The notes: generated by a model from the letters alone, not told the origin. A DNA stretch of 64,000 nt from Blautia sp. (GCA_023667395.1 JAMPAC010000009.1:16510-80509); one strand, 5' to 3'. Counted from the first letter of the stretch, positions 1 to 9,831 are shown. A program made the numbers and translations.

Positions 1-1586
1 AGGGGCTTGCAGGCGCCCTGGACGCCGCAGGAGGCTCCGGGGAGCCGGTTCCCGCCATGGTGCTCTGCAATATCGACTGGAAAACCATGGAGGCGGAGGG
101 GCTGACAGCGGATCAGCAGCTGTTAAAAGACGCCTTTGACCGCTACGGCGCAAAGGATTATATCATGGTGGAAAAGGGCGGCGTCAGGATCGCCATCCTG
201 GGAGTCTTCGGCGAGGACGCCCTGGCCTGCGCCCCTACCTGTGTGCTGAAATTCAGGGATATCTCCGAAGCCGCCGCAGAAACGGTTCAGGAGATCCAGG
301 AAAAGGAAGACGCGGATATGATCATCTGCCTTTCCCACAGCGGCACCAACGCGGACGAAAGCAAGTCGGAGGACGAAATTCTGGCAAAAAGCGTTCCCGA
401 GATCGACCTGATCGTCAGCGGGCATACCCACACCACGCTGGAGGAACCTATCCGGCACGGCGACACTTATATCGTATCCGCCGGGGCATATGGCAAGAAT
501 CTGGGCTTTCTCACCATGCGCCAGACGGAAAGCGGTCGGTGGAGCATGGATACGTCGGATTACGGCCTGACCCCCATTACGGACGATATTGTCCCCGACC
601 CCGCCACACAGGAGAAGATTTCTTCCCTGATGGATCTGGTGGATTCGGTGTACCTTTCTCAATTTGGCTATACGAACGATCAGGTGCTGGCACAGAATGA
701 CGTTGTGTTCTGTCCCCAGGAGGATCTGGGCAGAACCCATACCGACCAGAATCTGGGCAACTTTATGTCTGACGCTTATGTATACACGGTGGAAAACGCC
801 GCCGATTATGACGGGCATCCGGTGGATGTGGCGATTGTGCCCAACGGATGCGTCCGCGATACCTACTCCACAGGCGATATCACTGTGACAGATGTGTTCA
901 ATTCCTTTTCCCTGGGCATCGGCCCCGATGAGATTCCCGGATACCCGGTGATCAGCGTCTACCTGACGGGAAAGGAGTTAAAGACGGTGGCGGAGATCGA
1001 CGCGTCCATATCGGATCTCATGACTGCTGCCAGGCTTTACACTTTCGGCCTGGAATTTGCCTACAATCCCAACCGGCTGATCCTGAACAAGGTGACGGAC
1101 TGCTACCTGCGGGATCATGACGGGAACCGCGTGGAGATAGAGGACGACAGGCTTTACCGTGTGGTAGGCGACCTCTACAGCGGCCAGATGCTGGGCGCAG
1201 TCACCAAGGTTTCCTATGGTCTGCTGACCGTGACCCCTAAATTCGCGGACGGCACGCCCATTGAAAATATCGAGGATGCCATTGTCACGGAAAATGGGAA
1301 AGAACTGAAAGCCTGGACCGTCTATGCGAGATACATGGAATCCCTGGAGGATACCGACGGGGACGGCATCGCCAATATACCGCAGATTTACGCCACGGCC
1401 CAGGACAGGAAGATTGTGGAGGACAGCCATTCCCTGAAAGATCTGGTAAAACAGCCTAACAAATATGCTGTCATGATCGTAGGCGTGATATTAGTGGCGC
1501 TGATCATTATCATATTGCTGATCGTGCTGATCTGTAAACTGATCCGAAAAATTTTACGTAATAAGAAAAATAAGTTAAAATCATGA
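1..1586 (+). CDS. 5'-nucleotidase / metallophosphatase family surface protein, 5' truncated
   Basis: The reading frame is open from base 3, so the N-terminus lies outside the window. The visible part has the second half of a calcineurin-like metallophosphoesterase: SHSGTNAD and the metal-binding GHTHT motif (SGHTHTTLEEPI, near base 418). A 5'-nucleotidase C-terminal substrate domain follows (about 700-1330). The family hydrolyses nucleotides or other phosphomonoesters outside the cell. The C-terminus is one strong hydrophobic helix (about 1450-1545) followed by a Lys/Arg-rich tail, so the enzyme is probably membrane anchored at its C-terminus with the catalytic domains outside. A hairpin terminator follows directly. 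Exact substrate cannot be read from the sequence. Confidence 0.85.
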   Translation, partial: GLAGALDAAGGSGEPVPAMVLCNIDWKTMEAEGLTADQQLLKDAFDRYGAKDYIMVEKGGVRIAILGVFGEDALACAPTCVLKFRDISEAAAETVQEIQEKEDADMIICLSHSGTNADESKSEDEILAKSVPEIDLIVSGHTHTTLEEPIRHGDTYIVSAGAYGKNLGFLTMRQTESGRWSMDTSDYGLTPITDDIVPDPATQEKISSLMDLVDSVYLSQFGYTNDQVLAQNDVVFCPQEDLGRTHTDQNLGNFMSDAYVYTVENAADYDGHPVDVAIVPNGCVRDTYSTGDITVTDVFNSFSLGIGPDEIPGYPVISVYLTGKELKTVAEIDASISDLMTAARLYTFGLEFAYNPNRLILNKVTDCYLRDHDGNRVEIEDDRLYRVVGDLYSGQMLGAVTKVSYGLLTVTPKFADGTPIENIEDAIVTENGKELKAWTVYARYMESLEDTDGDGIANIPQIYATAQDRKIVEDSHSLKDLVKQPNKYAVMIVGVILVALIIIILLIVLICKLIRKILRNKKNKLKS

Positions 1587-1593
1587 CACCCGG

Positions 1594-1632
1594 AAAACGG
1601 ACTGCCTCGTCTTATAAGGCAGCCCGTTTTTT
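1594..1632 (+). terminator. Rho-independent terminator after the 5'-nucleotidase
   Basis: AACGG-A-CTGCCT and AAGGCAG-C-CCGTT form a stem with a one-base bulge, followed by TTTTTT. It begins 8 bases after the nucleotidase stop codon. Confidence 0.75.
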
Positions 1633-1708
1633 CACCACATAATCACTATTTCGGGACAAAAGTAAAGACTTTCCGCAGAAGAAACAATCCAAGCCATCGC
1701 AAGTCTCG

Positions 1709-1765
1709 CAAAATTGCCAGGCAATTACAATCGCCGGGCGCAATCGCCCTGGGAACGCAATTTTG
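1709..1765. other. Structured intergenic stretch between convergent genes
   Basis: An outer inverted repeat CAAAATTGC / GCAATTTTG encloses smaller repeats, including GGGCG-caat-CGCCC. It lies between the nucleotidase terminator and the 3' end of the hybrid kinase gene. It could be the kinase terminator on the minus strand or a decayed repeat; no T tract is convincing. Confidence 0.4.
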
Positions 1766-1803
1766 ACTTCGCTGGAGGGGCTGTCTGAACTGTGACCAAG
1801 GAT

Positions 1804-4350
1804 TTACTGCAGATAATGAGCCAGGATATGCGTCAGCGCGTCCATATCAATGGGCTTGGAGGTATGGTCGTTCATGCCGCACTCCTTACATTTCTGCACA
1901 TCCTCGGAAAAGGCGTCCGCCGTCATGGCAATAATAGGCAGCCCTGCGTCAGCGCGGTCAAGCGCCCTGATGCTCCGGGTGGCTTCATATCCCGACATCA
2001 CAGGCATCCGGATATCCATCAGGATAACCTGATAATAACCCACCTGTGACTTTTGAAACATTTCCACGCAGACCTGGCCGTTTTCCGCCCAGTCGATCTC
2101 TATGCCCCGGCTGGAAAGCAATTCCTTGGCGATCTCATAATTGAGATCGTTGTCCTCCGCCAGCAGGATCCTGACGCCGCTGAAATCCTCCCTAGGCGCT
2201 TTCTGCGCTTCCGGTACTTCCTGTCCGGAACCCATACATTGCAGCAGGCCGTGGTAGAGCGTGGACCTGAACAGGGGTTTCTGGATGAAACCAATGATGC
2301 CTGCCCCGTTCGCATCCTCTTTCAGATCGCTCCAGTCATAGGACGCCGCCAAAAGCAGGGGCGCTTTCTCTCCGCACTTTTCACGGATTTTCCGGGCTGT
2401 TTCCAGACTGTCCCTGTTGTCCGCTTCCAGGTCAAAGATCACCGCCTGATAAGCGTCCTGCTGCCCCTGACGCTTTTCCATCATATCCATGGCGGAACTG
2501 TCATCCAGCGCCCACTCGCAGTTGACTGACATTTCCCCGAGGTGTGCCCCGGTTTCCCTGCAGGCCTGCTCGTTTTTGCTTACCAGCAGCACGTTCCAGC
2601 CGGGAAGCGCCATATCCGCTTCCTTGCCAGTGACGCGTTCCATATCGATGGTCACATGGAATTCCGTTCCTTTGCCGACCTCGCTCTTTAACTCGATGGT
2701 TCCGCCCATGGTGTCCACGATATACTTGCTGATGGCCATGCCAAGACCGGAACCCTCCGTCTTATTGACCCTGGCGTTGTCCTCCCTGGAAAAAGATTCA
2801 AAAATCTTATCCTGAAATTCGGGAGGCATTCCGATTCCGTTATCCTTTACCCGGAAGTGAACCCGCACATACCTGTCTCCCCGGGGCGATTCCTCCTGCG
2901 CCATGAAGAAAAGGATCTGGCCGCCCTCCGGCGTAAACTTGTAGGCATTGGACAGGAAATTGATCAGCACCTGGTTCAGCCTTACGCTGTCGCAGTACAC
3001 TCCCTCTGTCAGGATATCGGAAAGGATGATCTCGAACTTCTGGTTCTTCGACCTGACCTGGGGCAGGATAATGCTCACGATGCTCTCCATGGTCTCCCTA
3101 AGCGAGATGATCTCCGGATTCAGCGTCATCTTCCCGCTCTCGATCTTGGACATGTCCAGGACGTCGTTGATCAGCCCGAGGAGATGACGGCTTGACAGCG
3201 TGATCTTGTTCAGGCAGTTGGCCAGCTGGTTCTTGTCGTCCATATTGGCGGTGGCGATGGCAGTCATTCCTATAATGGCGTTCATGGGCGTCCTGATATC
3301 ATGGCTCATGTTGGACAGGAACTCACTCTTTGCCTTATTCGCCTTGATGGCCTCATTGCGGGCCGCCTCCGTCTCCGCAAGCTGCGCTTTTGTCATCCTG
3401 TAGTACAGGACAAACACGATCATGAAGATCGCAAACATGATCAGCAGCGCCATCGAGAAAGCGTAAAGCCTCTGATGATCCAGTTTCTGCACAATATGAT
3501 CCAGTTCGTCAAAGGAGAGTACCGTCACCAGATACCATTCGGAATACGCCAGAGGCGTCACATACACGCACTTCGTCCCGCCGTAGGTGGCCACAATATC
3601 CGTAAAAAGCGTCCTGTCCATGATAGCATCCCGAATGTTTCTCTCATAGTATTCCGCGTCCTTTTCCCCTGTATCCTTTACCCGTGCGTAGATGCGTTCA
3701 TAAAAATTAGCTTCCGTCACGGCATTATTTTTAATCACAAAATCGCCGTTGCTTCTGATGATATGGGAATAAGACTCCTCGTCACCGTTATCCAGGGCAA
3801 GCGTTGTGTAGACATACCGAAGATCGATACCGCCCACCAGCGCCACGCTCTTTCGCCCGTCTTTCATATCATACCCACAGGGAACGCCCAGCAGCACCAG
3901 TTCCATTTCCTGATCCGGGATATAGGCGGCGGCTATCTTTTCCTCGCCGTTCAACAGATCCTCCAGAAACGCTTCCGTATAAGGTATGATTACCGGATCG
4001 CCCAGGATCTGCTCGAAGCTGCCGTCCGCCGCCATAAGCGCCAGGAACTCAAATTCCCTGGCAATGGCGCTTACGCGCATGCTTTCTGTCAGCTCCTCCC
4101 CCTGAAGCTTCCCGTCGGGAGGCATGGTCTTAATGATACTTTCCACCTGGGCCAGCTTAATATCCATGGTGGTACGGAAATGGCTCGTTATCTGCGCGCT
4201 CATCCTTTCCATGTACAGATTGCTGATCTCTGTGGTGGTCTCCCTGCTCTTTGCCGCCATTCGGTTCATCAGAAAGAAAAAGACGCATGCACACAATATG
4301 AACATCAGTACAAAGCTGCCCGTCAGGACACGAGAAGTTTTATTTTTCAT
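1804..4350 (-). CDS. Membrane hybrid histidine kinase with two receiver domains
   Basis: 848 residues. An N-terminal transmembrane helix, a large extracellular sensor region of Cache type, and a second helix at about 300-320 are followed by HisKA with phospho-acceptor His in SNMSHDIRTPMNAI, HATPase_c with N box and GSGLGMAI, then two receiver domains. The first receiver is degenerate: its acidic pair is replaced (LLVSKNEQ), although an Asp remains in VIFDLEAD. The second is intact (LLAEDND, ILMDIRMPVMSG). No output domain or HPt is attached, so phosphoryl groups probably pass to a separate partner. ATG start with AGAGGG upstream. It is the last gene of a minus-strand run shared with the SGNH hydrolase and the fused kinase. 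Confidence 0.9.
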   Translation of the reverse strand: MKNKTSRVLTGSFVLMFILCACVFFFLMNRMAAKSRETTTEISNLYMERMSAQITSHFRTTMDIKLAQVESIIKTMPPDGKLQGEELTESMRVSAIAREFEFLALMAADGSFEQILGDPVIIPYTEAFLEDLLNGEEKIAAAYIPDQEMELVLLGVPCGYDMKDGRKSVALVGGIDLRYVYTTLALDNGDEESYSHIIRSNGDFVIKNNAVTEANFYERIYARVKDTGEKDAEYYERNIRDAIMDRTLFTDIVATYGGTKCVYVTPLAYSEWYLVTVLSFDELDHIVQKLDHQRLYAFSMALLIMFAIFMIVFVLYYRMTKAQLAETEAARNEAIKANKAKSEFLSNMSHDIRTPMNAIIGMTAIATANMDDKNQLANCLNKITLSSRHLLGLINDVLDMSKIESGKMTLNPEIISLRETMESIVSIILPQVRSKNQKFEIILSDILTEGVYCDSVRLNQVLINFLSNAYKFTPEGGQILFFMAQEESPRGDRYVRVHFRVKDNGIGMPPEFQDKIFESFSREDNARVNKTEGSGLGMAISKYIVDTMGGTIELKSEVGKGTEFHVTIDMERVTGKEADMALPGWNVLLVSKNEQACRETGAHLGEMSVNCEWALDDSSAMDMMEKRQGQQDAYQAVIFDLEADNRDSLETARKIREKCGEKAPLLLAASYDWSDLKEDANGAGIIGFIQKPLFRSTLYHGLLQCMGSGQEVPEAQKAPREDFSGVRILLAEDNDLNYEIAKELLSSRGIEIDWAENGQVCVEMFQKSQVGYYQVILMDIRMPVMSGYEATRSIRALDRADAGLPIIAMTADAFSEDVQKCKECGMNDHTSKPIDMDALTHILAHYLQ

Positions 4351-4452
4351 TCTTCCCTCTCATTCCGCCGCGCAAGCGGCATTTTAATCAGTGGAACTTT
4401 AGGACGCACAGCGTCACAAATTCCGAAATTGAAATTTTCAATTTTCAATCTT

Positions 4453-5469
4453 TTACCCCTTTTTAATTGCGGTTTTCAACACCGGGTACAACGATTGTGC
4501 CATTCTCATAAAGCCCAGAGCGTTGGGATGAGTTCCGTCCACAAGACATTCCGTCCGTTCCTCATCGCTGAAAAAGCCGCCACCGTCCAAGAACCATACC
4601 CTGCGATCCCCATCCGCCAGGGCGTTCTCATAAGTCCGGCGGATCATGTCCCTCCGCTCAGCCGCATTACTTTTATCTCCCTCCACATCCGGTCTGCTCA
4701 TAATGATAACGGGAACCTCCGGGTGCGCCCGTCTGACGATCCTGAAAAACTTCTCATGGGTATCGGCCAGATGTTCAGGGTCGGGAGCATTGTGGTCATA
4801 GTCGTACACAAATGCGCTCATCTCCGGCAATGATGCTATATATTCGGCAAATTCCCTTTCTCCCCGGGCAGAACCGGAAAAGCCGAAATTATAATAATCC
4901 GCGTCCAGCCACCTGCACACAATGCTGGTGTAGGCGTTTCCCACTCTCGACGCACAGCCGCCCTCCGTGATGGATGAGCCGTAGAAAACAATGGGCTGCC
5001 TGACAGAATACTCCTCCGCTTCCTCCATATGGGCATCCTCATCGATGCCGATCTCCATACTGAGCAGGTGGTCGTTTCTGGGCAGATTGATTGTGACCGT
5101 CTCCATCCGCGCATTTTTCTGAAAAAGCTTCTCCACCGTTACCTCTTCCATGGTGTGTTCCTGCGGAGCCACATAACCCCAAAATACGGATTCCCTGCCT
5201 TTGCCCAGGTATAGATCCGCCCCTGCGGAGCCGGAAAGGGGGATATTGATATCCTCCTTCGCCTGCGCCAGGGTCATCCGCACGCAGAGATCGGCGGAAT
5301 CCGTGCGGAAACGAACCCTGCCCCCTACGGCCCTTTTCCCCAGGAAATCATACTGTGGCAGCAGATCCATAATGTGTGGCTCCAATCTCCAAAACTGTCT
5401 CTTTTCTCTGTCCGCCACCGCAAGACCATATATTCGAATGGGAAATTCCGTTATATGATAAAATTTCAT
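4453..5469 (-). CDS. SGNH/GDSL-family hydrolase
   Basis: 338 residues. A beta-rich N-terminal domain of about 150 residues is followed by a GDSL/SGNH hydrolase domain: block I Ser in FYGSSITEG, block II Gly in NFGFSGSARG, and block V Asp-His in VDGTHPNALGF near the C-terminus. The family are esterases, including carbohydrate acetyl-esterases and lipases. No signal peptide is seen, so a cytoplasmic role is likely. The gene lies 27 bases downstream of the pyrophosphatase-kinase fusion and 102 bases upstream of another hybrid kinase, all on the minus strand, so it is probably cotranscribed. Why a hydrolase sits among sensor kinases is not clear. Confidence 0.85.
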   Translation of the reverse strand: MKFYHITEFPIRIYGLAVADREKRQFWRLEPHIMDLLPQYDFLGKRAVGGRVRFRTDSADLCVRMTLAQAKEDINIPLSGSAGADLYLGKGRESVFWGYVAPQEHTMEEVTVEKLFQKNARMETVTINLPRNDHLLSMEIGIDEDAHMEEAEEYSVRQPIVFYGSSITEGGCASRVGNAYTSIVCRWLDADYYNFGFSGSARGEREFAEYIASLPEMSAFVYDYDHNAPDPEHLADTHEKFFRIVRRAHPEVPVIIMSRPDVEGDKSNAAERRDMIRRTYENALADGDRRVWFLDGGGFFSDEERTECLVDGTHPNALGFMRMAQSLYPVLKTAIKKG

Positions 5470-5496
5470 TTCTATGCAAACCTTTCTGCTTCATTA

Positions 5497-8190
5497 TCAG
5501 GAAACGTTGTTCCTGCCCAGGACTGTCTGGATCAGTTCCTGCAGTTCATGGATATCGATGGGCTTCGGGAAATGGGCGTTCATGCCTGCGTCCATGGATC
5601 TCTGATAATCCTCCGCAAAGGCGTTGGCCGACAGGGCTATAATGGGAATGCGCGCCAGCTGCCGGTTTTCAAGCTGCCGTATCCTTCTCGTGGCCTCGTG
5701 CCCATCCATCACCGGCATCTGAATATCCATCAGGATCAGGTCATAATAACCCGGTTCGGAATGTTCCACTTTCCCCAGTCCTATGCTTCCATCCTCCGCC
5801 GTTTCCACAAGGAATCCCTGCCTGGTGAGCAGTTCCTCCGCGATCTCCATATTGATCTCATTGTCCTCCACCAGCAGGATTCTCTTTCCTTTCAGGAAAT
5901 CCTGATCGACATCGATGTCTGATACTGTGGCGTCGTTGGATTCCTGACCCTCCTGCAGTCTCAGGCGCAGGCTGACCGTGAACCGGCTTCCTTTCCCCGG
6001 TTCGCTCTCAACCTTGATATCCCCTTTCATCATATCCACCATGTTCTTCACTACCGTAAGACCCAGGCCCGTCCCTGGGACGCCGCTCTGGGTGGTGTTG
6101 CTTTCCCGCTTGAAAGGATCGAACAGGCTGCCGATAAATTCCTGTGAGATGCCGATTCCATTGTCCTCCACGATAAACCGGTACATGCCGTAACCCGGAA
6201 AATCGTTCTCTACCTCCTCGGCGGTCAGGGAAATATTTCCTCCCGGTTCCGTATATTTTACCGCATTGTCCAGCAGCTGGCACAGAACCTCCTTGATACG
6301 TCTGTAATCCGCCACCACCGCAAAACGGTTGATCCCGGATTTATTCAGCAGAAAATGCAGGGATTTGGCATTTATCTCAAACATCACTGCTTTCTCTACC
6401 TCCGCAAGCAGATCCGCCAGATGACATTCGCCTTCCACCAGATTGACTTTCCCTGACTCCATGCGGGTGATCTCAAGGGACTCGTTGACAATGGAAAGCA
6501 GCTGTTCGCCGGAGATACGGATCTTCTTATTATATTCATCGATCCTGTCCGGTTCCATGACGTGATTCCTGATCAGTTCCGTATAGCCGATAATGGCGTT
6601 TAAGGGCGTGCGAATGTCATGGGACATATTGGATAAAAACACGCTCCGCGCCAGGTTGGCAGTCTCCGCCCGCTGCAGGGCGCTCTGCAGAAGATTCTGC
6701 CTCTCAACCTGGTCGGTGATATCTTTTACCACAAATAAAGTCACAATATCGCCCGTATACTCATTTTTCCCAAGCAACAGCATGTAAAAACACAGTCGCT
6801 TCTGTCCCATGGCGTCCATGGACCATCCCTCAAAGGTCTGCTCCAGTTCCCCCGCCTCATAGCACCGGATCAGCCGCTTGATATCGAAAAACTCCCTGTA
6901 TTCCTCCAGGGATTCCGGCGCCACATTCCGCGCGCAGGACTCGATATAATCCGTGTACTTCCCATAGGGCTTCGGATTCATATACTCAAACAGATCATAA
7001 ACCTTTCCCTCCGATAACTGCGGGACGTCGCCGATCAGCCTGTCCGTACTCAGGTTGACCTCAAAAAAGGTGATGGCGTCATATAAAATGGCTTTCTTAT
7101 ACTGGCTCTCCCGCACGTTTGCGCTGCGGAGTTCCTCGTTCACCCTCTCCAGCTTATGCATCCTCTGTTTCATCCGGTCGGTGGCGTCCTCAATGAATAC
7201 CAGGAAGATATCCCCATACATCTCCGTATGCAGGAAATGACCGTAATCCTCTATCCAGCGCACGCTTCCGTCTTTCTGGATGATCCTGTATTCCACATAA
7301 TCCAGGTCATAGACGCTGTTCGCGATCTGCGAGGCAATACTTTTCTCCACACTGTCAACATCCCCGGAATACACCATCCCCCTGAAAGTATATCCCGTCA
7401 GTTCCCGGAATTCGGCCTCCGTATCACAGCCGAATATCCGCAGTATGGCCTTGTTGGCATAGATCAGTTCTTCCTTTCCGTCCGCGTGATAAATGAAAAA
7501 GCCTCCCGGCATCCCCTCCAGGATCAATTCCATCATGGGAATGGTCTTTTCATCAAAATTCCGGAAAAAGTCCTTTTCCCGCTTCGTATGTATGGAAGTT
7601 CGTTTAAAAAATTCCAGAAACCCGTCCTCCACCGCCACCTGATCCAATTCCGCTTCCGGCAGATCATAGTAATATTTGCCTGTTTTAATGTCCATGGACA
7701 GACTGTCCAGGGGAAAGCCCTTATTTAAGATTCCATGGGGCTTTGACGTAATAATGAATTTCGCGCTTTCCAGGGACGCGTCCATGGCCTCGTAAGTATG
7801 CTCCTCGTCCATCACAAAACAGATGGCGTTCTTATAACAGGCAGTCAGGTCGCCGTATTTTACCGCCAGCGCGGCATAATGAGCCAGCATCTCCTCGTCG
7901 CTCAGATACTTCCCATTGACAGTCCTTACATGCACCCCCGGCTGATCCTCCTCCGGTACATTGTCAAAATACAGCCCGGAATCGCAGGAAAATACAGGCA
8001 TGTGGAATGCCTCATAATATGCCGCTGCTTTCTGCCTGGCATTTTCCAGAGGGGTTTCCCCATCCTCCGGGACGTCAGGGATCTCCATATCCAAATCTTT
8101 CAGCCCGATCAGTTCTATGTCCAGAGCTGCCAGACGGCGTTTCATTGATGTCAGTTTTGCCGGATTGCCTGTGCCGTATAATATCTTCAT
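5497..8190 (-). CDS. HAM1/RdgB-like NTP pyrophosphatase domain fused to PAS hybrid histidine kinase
   Basis: 897 residues in one uninterrupted frame. Residues 1-200 resemble the HAM1/RdgB (non-canonical purine NTP pyrophosphatase) fold: GTGNPAKL for the TxxNxxK nucleotide-binding motif, a conserved acidic PEDGETPLENA segment, and CDSGLYFD with the catalytic Asp. The C-terminal SHR motif of true RdgB is not recognisable. Two PAS-like regions follow (about 215-340 and 365-495), then HisKA (His524 in SNMSHDIRTPLNAI), HATPase_c (GTGLGLTVV) and a receiver with Asp822 in LILMDIQMPVMDG. There is no transmembrane segment, so the protein is cytoplasmic. Start ATG at 8190 has AGAGG six bases upstream and gives the classic HAM1 N-terminus MKILYGTGN; a longer frame extends to 8301 but overlaps the upstream gene. 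The fusion is discussed as a finding. Confidence 0.88.
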   Translation of the reverse strand: MKILYGTGNPAKLTSMKRRLAALDIELIGLKDLDMEIPDVPEDGETPLENARQKAAAYYEAFHMPVFSCDSGLYFDNVPEEDQPGVHVRTVNGKYLSDEEMLAHYAALAVKYGDLTACYKNAICFVMDEEHTYEAMDASLESAKFIITSKPHGILNKGFPLDSLSMDIKTGKYYYDLPEAELDQVAVEDGFLEFFKRTSIHTKREKDFFRNFDEKTIPMMELILEGMPGGFFIYHADGKEELIYANKAILRIFGCDTEAEFRELTGYTFRGMVYSGDVDSVEKSIASQIANSVYDLDYVEYRIIQKDGSVRWIEDYGHFLHTEMYGDIFLVFIEDATDRMKQRMHKLERVNEELRSANVRESQYKKAILYDAITFFEVNLSTDRLIGDVPQLSEGKVYDLFEYMNPKPYGKYTDYIESCARNVAPESLEEYREFFDIKRLIRCYEAGELEQTFEGWSMDAMGQKRLCFYMLLLGKNEYTGDIVTLFVVKDITDQVERQNLLQSALQRAETANLARSVFLSNMSHDIRTPLNAIIGYTELIRNHVMEPDRIDEYNKKIRISGEQLLSIVNESLEITRMESGKVNLVEGECHLADLLAEVEKAVMFEINAKSLHFLLNKSGINRFAVVADYRRIKEVLCQLLDNAVKYTEPGGNISLTAEEVENDFPGYGMYRFIVEDNGIGISQEFIGSLFDPFKRESNTTQSGVPGTGLGLTVVKNMVDMMKGDIKVESEPGKGSRFTVSLRLRLQEGQESNDATVSDIDVDQDFLKGKRILLVEDNEINMEIAEELLTRQGFLVETAEDGSIGLGKVEHSEPGYYDLILMDIQMPVMDGHEATRRIRQLENRQLARIPIIALSANAFAEDYQRSMDAGMNAHFPKPIDIHELQELIQTVLGRNNVS

Positions 8191-8233
8191 GTGATCCCTC
8201 TTTACTTTTGCTTTGTCTCTCCAGGTTTGACCA

Positions 8234-8680
8234 TTATTGATTCCCTTTCCGCTCTCTCCGCTTTTTCTGCGCTTCGCTTGACCATGTACAGATAAATACA
8301 AAGAACATGATGAGCGCCCCTATGAGCGCCACAAAATATGCGGTGGCAACAGGGGTTGAAGTCTGCACGCCCTCCACATTCGCATATAGCTTCCCGTTGG
8401 AAAGATACGCCGTAACCGTCGAACCCTCGCGGTAAGAATACGCGTTATGCGCGTTTTTCAGATCGTATTCCCTGCCCTGATACAGAACCTTGATCTCATA
8501 TTCCGTTGTGGTAGACCTGGAATATCCCGTCCTGTAGGTTGTCTGTACCGTGTTCGAACTGACCACCGTTACCTTTACTTCCTCATACTCCACATCGGCG
8601 TTGTCCATGGGTCCCCTCAACAGTACAGCCGCCACGATCAGGATCCCGGTGATGATCCCCAATACCCATACTTTTTTCAT
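8234..8680 (-). CDS. Small two-helix membrane protein, DUF3592-like
   Basis: 148 residues: an N-terminal transmembrane helix, an extracytoplasmic beta domain of about 80 residues (TEYEIKVLYQGREYDL; GSTVTAYLSNGKLY), a second helix near 112-132, and a basic tail. The layout resembles DUF3592 proteins, whose function is unknown. A relative, also DUF3592-like, lies at 59.0-59.7 kb. It is the first gene of the minus-strand run that continues into the fused kinase 43 bases downstream. ATG start with GGAGAAAG upstream. Confidence 0.65.
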   Translation of the reverse strand: MKKVWVLGIITGILIVAAVLLRGPMDNADVEYEEVKVTVVSSNTVQTTYRTGYSRSTTTEYEIKVLYQGREYDLKNAHNAYSYREGSTVTAYLSNGKLYANVEGVQTSTPVATAYFVALIGALIMFFVFICTWSSEAQKKRRERKGNQ

Positions 8681-8818
8681 AGTCTTTCTCCTTTGACTGT
8701 AATACTTATTTCGTATCTATTATAATTTACACGCCATAAAAAAACAATTATTTTCACATATTTTGGCGTAGTAGAAAAATACTACCGCTCTTTTTGGCCG
8801 GTAGTACGATTAACCGCC

Positions 8819-8848
8819 TTGTTAAAAACAAAAATCTTCCGGTAAGAT
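8819..8848 (+). promoter_or_regulatory. Candidate sigma-A promoter for the ABC exporter
   Basis: TTGTTA, an 18-base spacer and TAAGAT lie 33 bases before the ABC ATPase start. Just upstream are small inverted repeats (GTAGTA-gaaaaa-TACTAC at about 8769, and a second GGTAGTAC copy) that could bind a regulator. Confidence 0.5.
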
Positions 8849-8880
8849 GAAGAAAAACAACAGAAAGGCAGGTAATCATC

Positions 8881-9831
8881 ATGACAGAGATTGTATTCAA
8901 GGCAAGCGGACTCACAAAGAAATATCTGAAACCGGGCTTCGGACCCGGATGGATGACGCCTGTGCTGGATCATTTTAATATGGAGATCAGGCGCGGCGAG
9001 ATCTACGGATTCGTGGGTTCTAACGGCGCGGGGAAGACCACGCTGATCCGCATTCTGGCAGGATTTGCCAGACCCACGGGCGGCAGGCTGGAATTATTTG
9101 GGGAAGAGGATCCCCGAAAGCTGTACCTGCAGCGCAGACGCATCAACGGCATCATTGAAAAACCCGCGATCTACCCCCATCTGACGGCAAAGGACAATCT
9201 GGAGGTCTGCAGGCTGCAGCGCGGAATCAGGGGAACGCAATGCATCACGGAAATCCTAAAGGCCGTGGATCTGTCTGATACCGGCCATAAAAAGGCAAAG
9301 AACTTTTCCCTGGGGATGAAACAGCGGCTGGGTATTGCCATGGCGCTTTTGGGGGAGCCGGAGTTTCTGTTCCTGGATGAACCCATCAACGGCCTGGATC
9401 CCGAGGGAATGGCGGCTCTGCGGGAACTTTTGGGAAGACTGCACCGGGAAAGGGGCATTACCATCCTGATCTCCAGCCACCTGTTGAGCGAACTGCATCA
9501 GCTGGCCACATGTTACGGGTTCATCCACGACGGGAAAATGCTGGAGCAGATCACTTCAGAAGAACTGGACAGGAAATGCGGGAAGTACCTGCATATAAAG
9601 GTAGACCAGGCGGCAAAAGCGGAAGCTTTCCTGCGGAAAACCTTTCAGCTGCACAATCTGGAAACAGTACCGAACAACGAGATCAATGCATACGACATAC
9701 CGGATCAGCTGGAAAGCGGGGAAATATGCAAGGCGCTGATCCAGGCAGGAATCCATGTGAAAACAGTGGCGGTAAAGGATACGGATCTGGAAAAATATTA
9801 TCTTTCACTGATAGGGAGGACAACAAAATGA
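8881..9831 (+). CDS. ABC transporter ATP-binding protein (BcrA/bacitracin-export type)
   Basis: 316 residues. Walker A GSNGAGKTT (about residue 49), signature FSLGMKQRLG, Walker B FLFLDEPINGLDP and the H-loop SSHLL are all intact. The C-terminal extension of about 95 residues is typical of BcrA-like exporters for lantibiotics and other peptides. Start ATG follows AGAAAGGCAGG. It overlaps the permease gene by ATGA, so the two are translationally coupled. Function is drug or peptide self-protection export or lipid handling; the substrate is unknown. Confidence 0.9.
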   Translation: MTEIVFKASGLTKKYLKPGFGPGWMTPVLDHFNMEIRRGEIYGFVGSNGAGKTTLIRILAGFARPTGGRLELFGEEDPRKLYLQRRRINGIIEKPAIYPHLTAKDNLEVCRLQRGIRGTQCITEILKAVDLSDTGHKKAKNFSLGMKQRLGIAMALLGEPEFLFLDEPINGLDPEGMAALRELLGRLHRERGITILISSHLLSELHQLATCYGFIHDGKMLEQITSEELDRKCGKYLHIKVDQAAKAEAFLRKTFQLHNLETVPNNEINAYDIPDQLESGEICKALIQAGIHVKTVAVKDTDLEKYYLSLIGRTTK

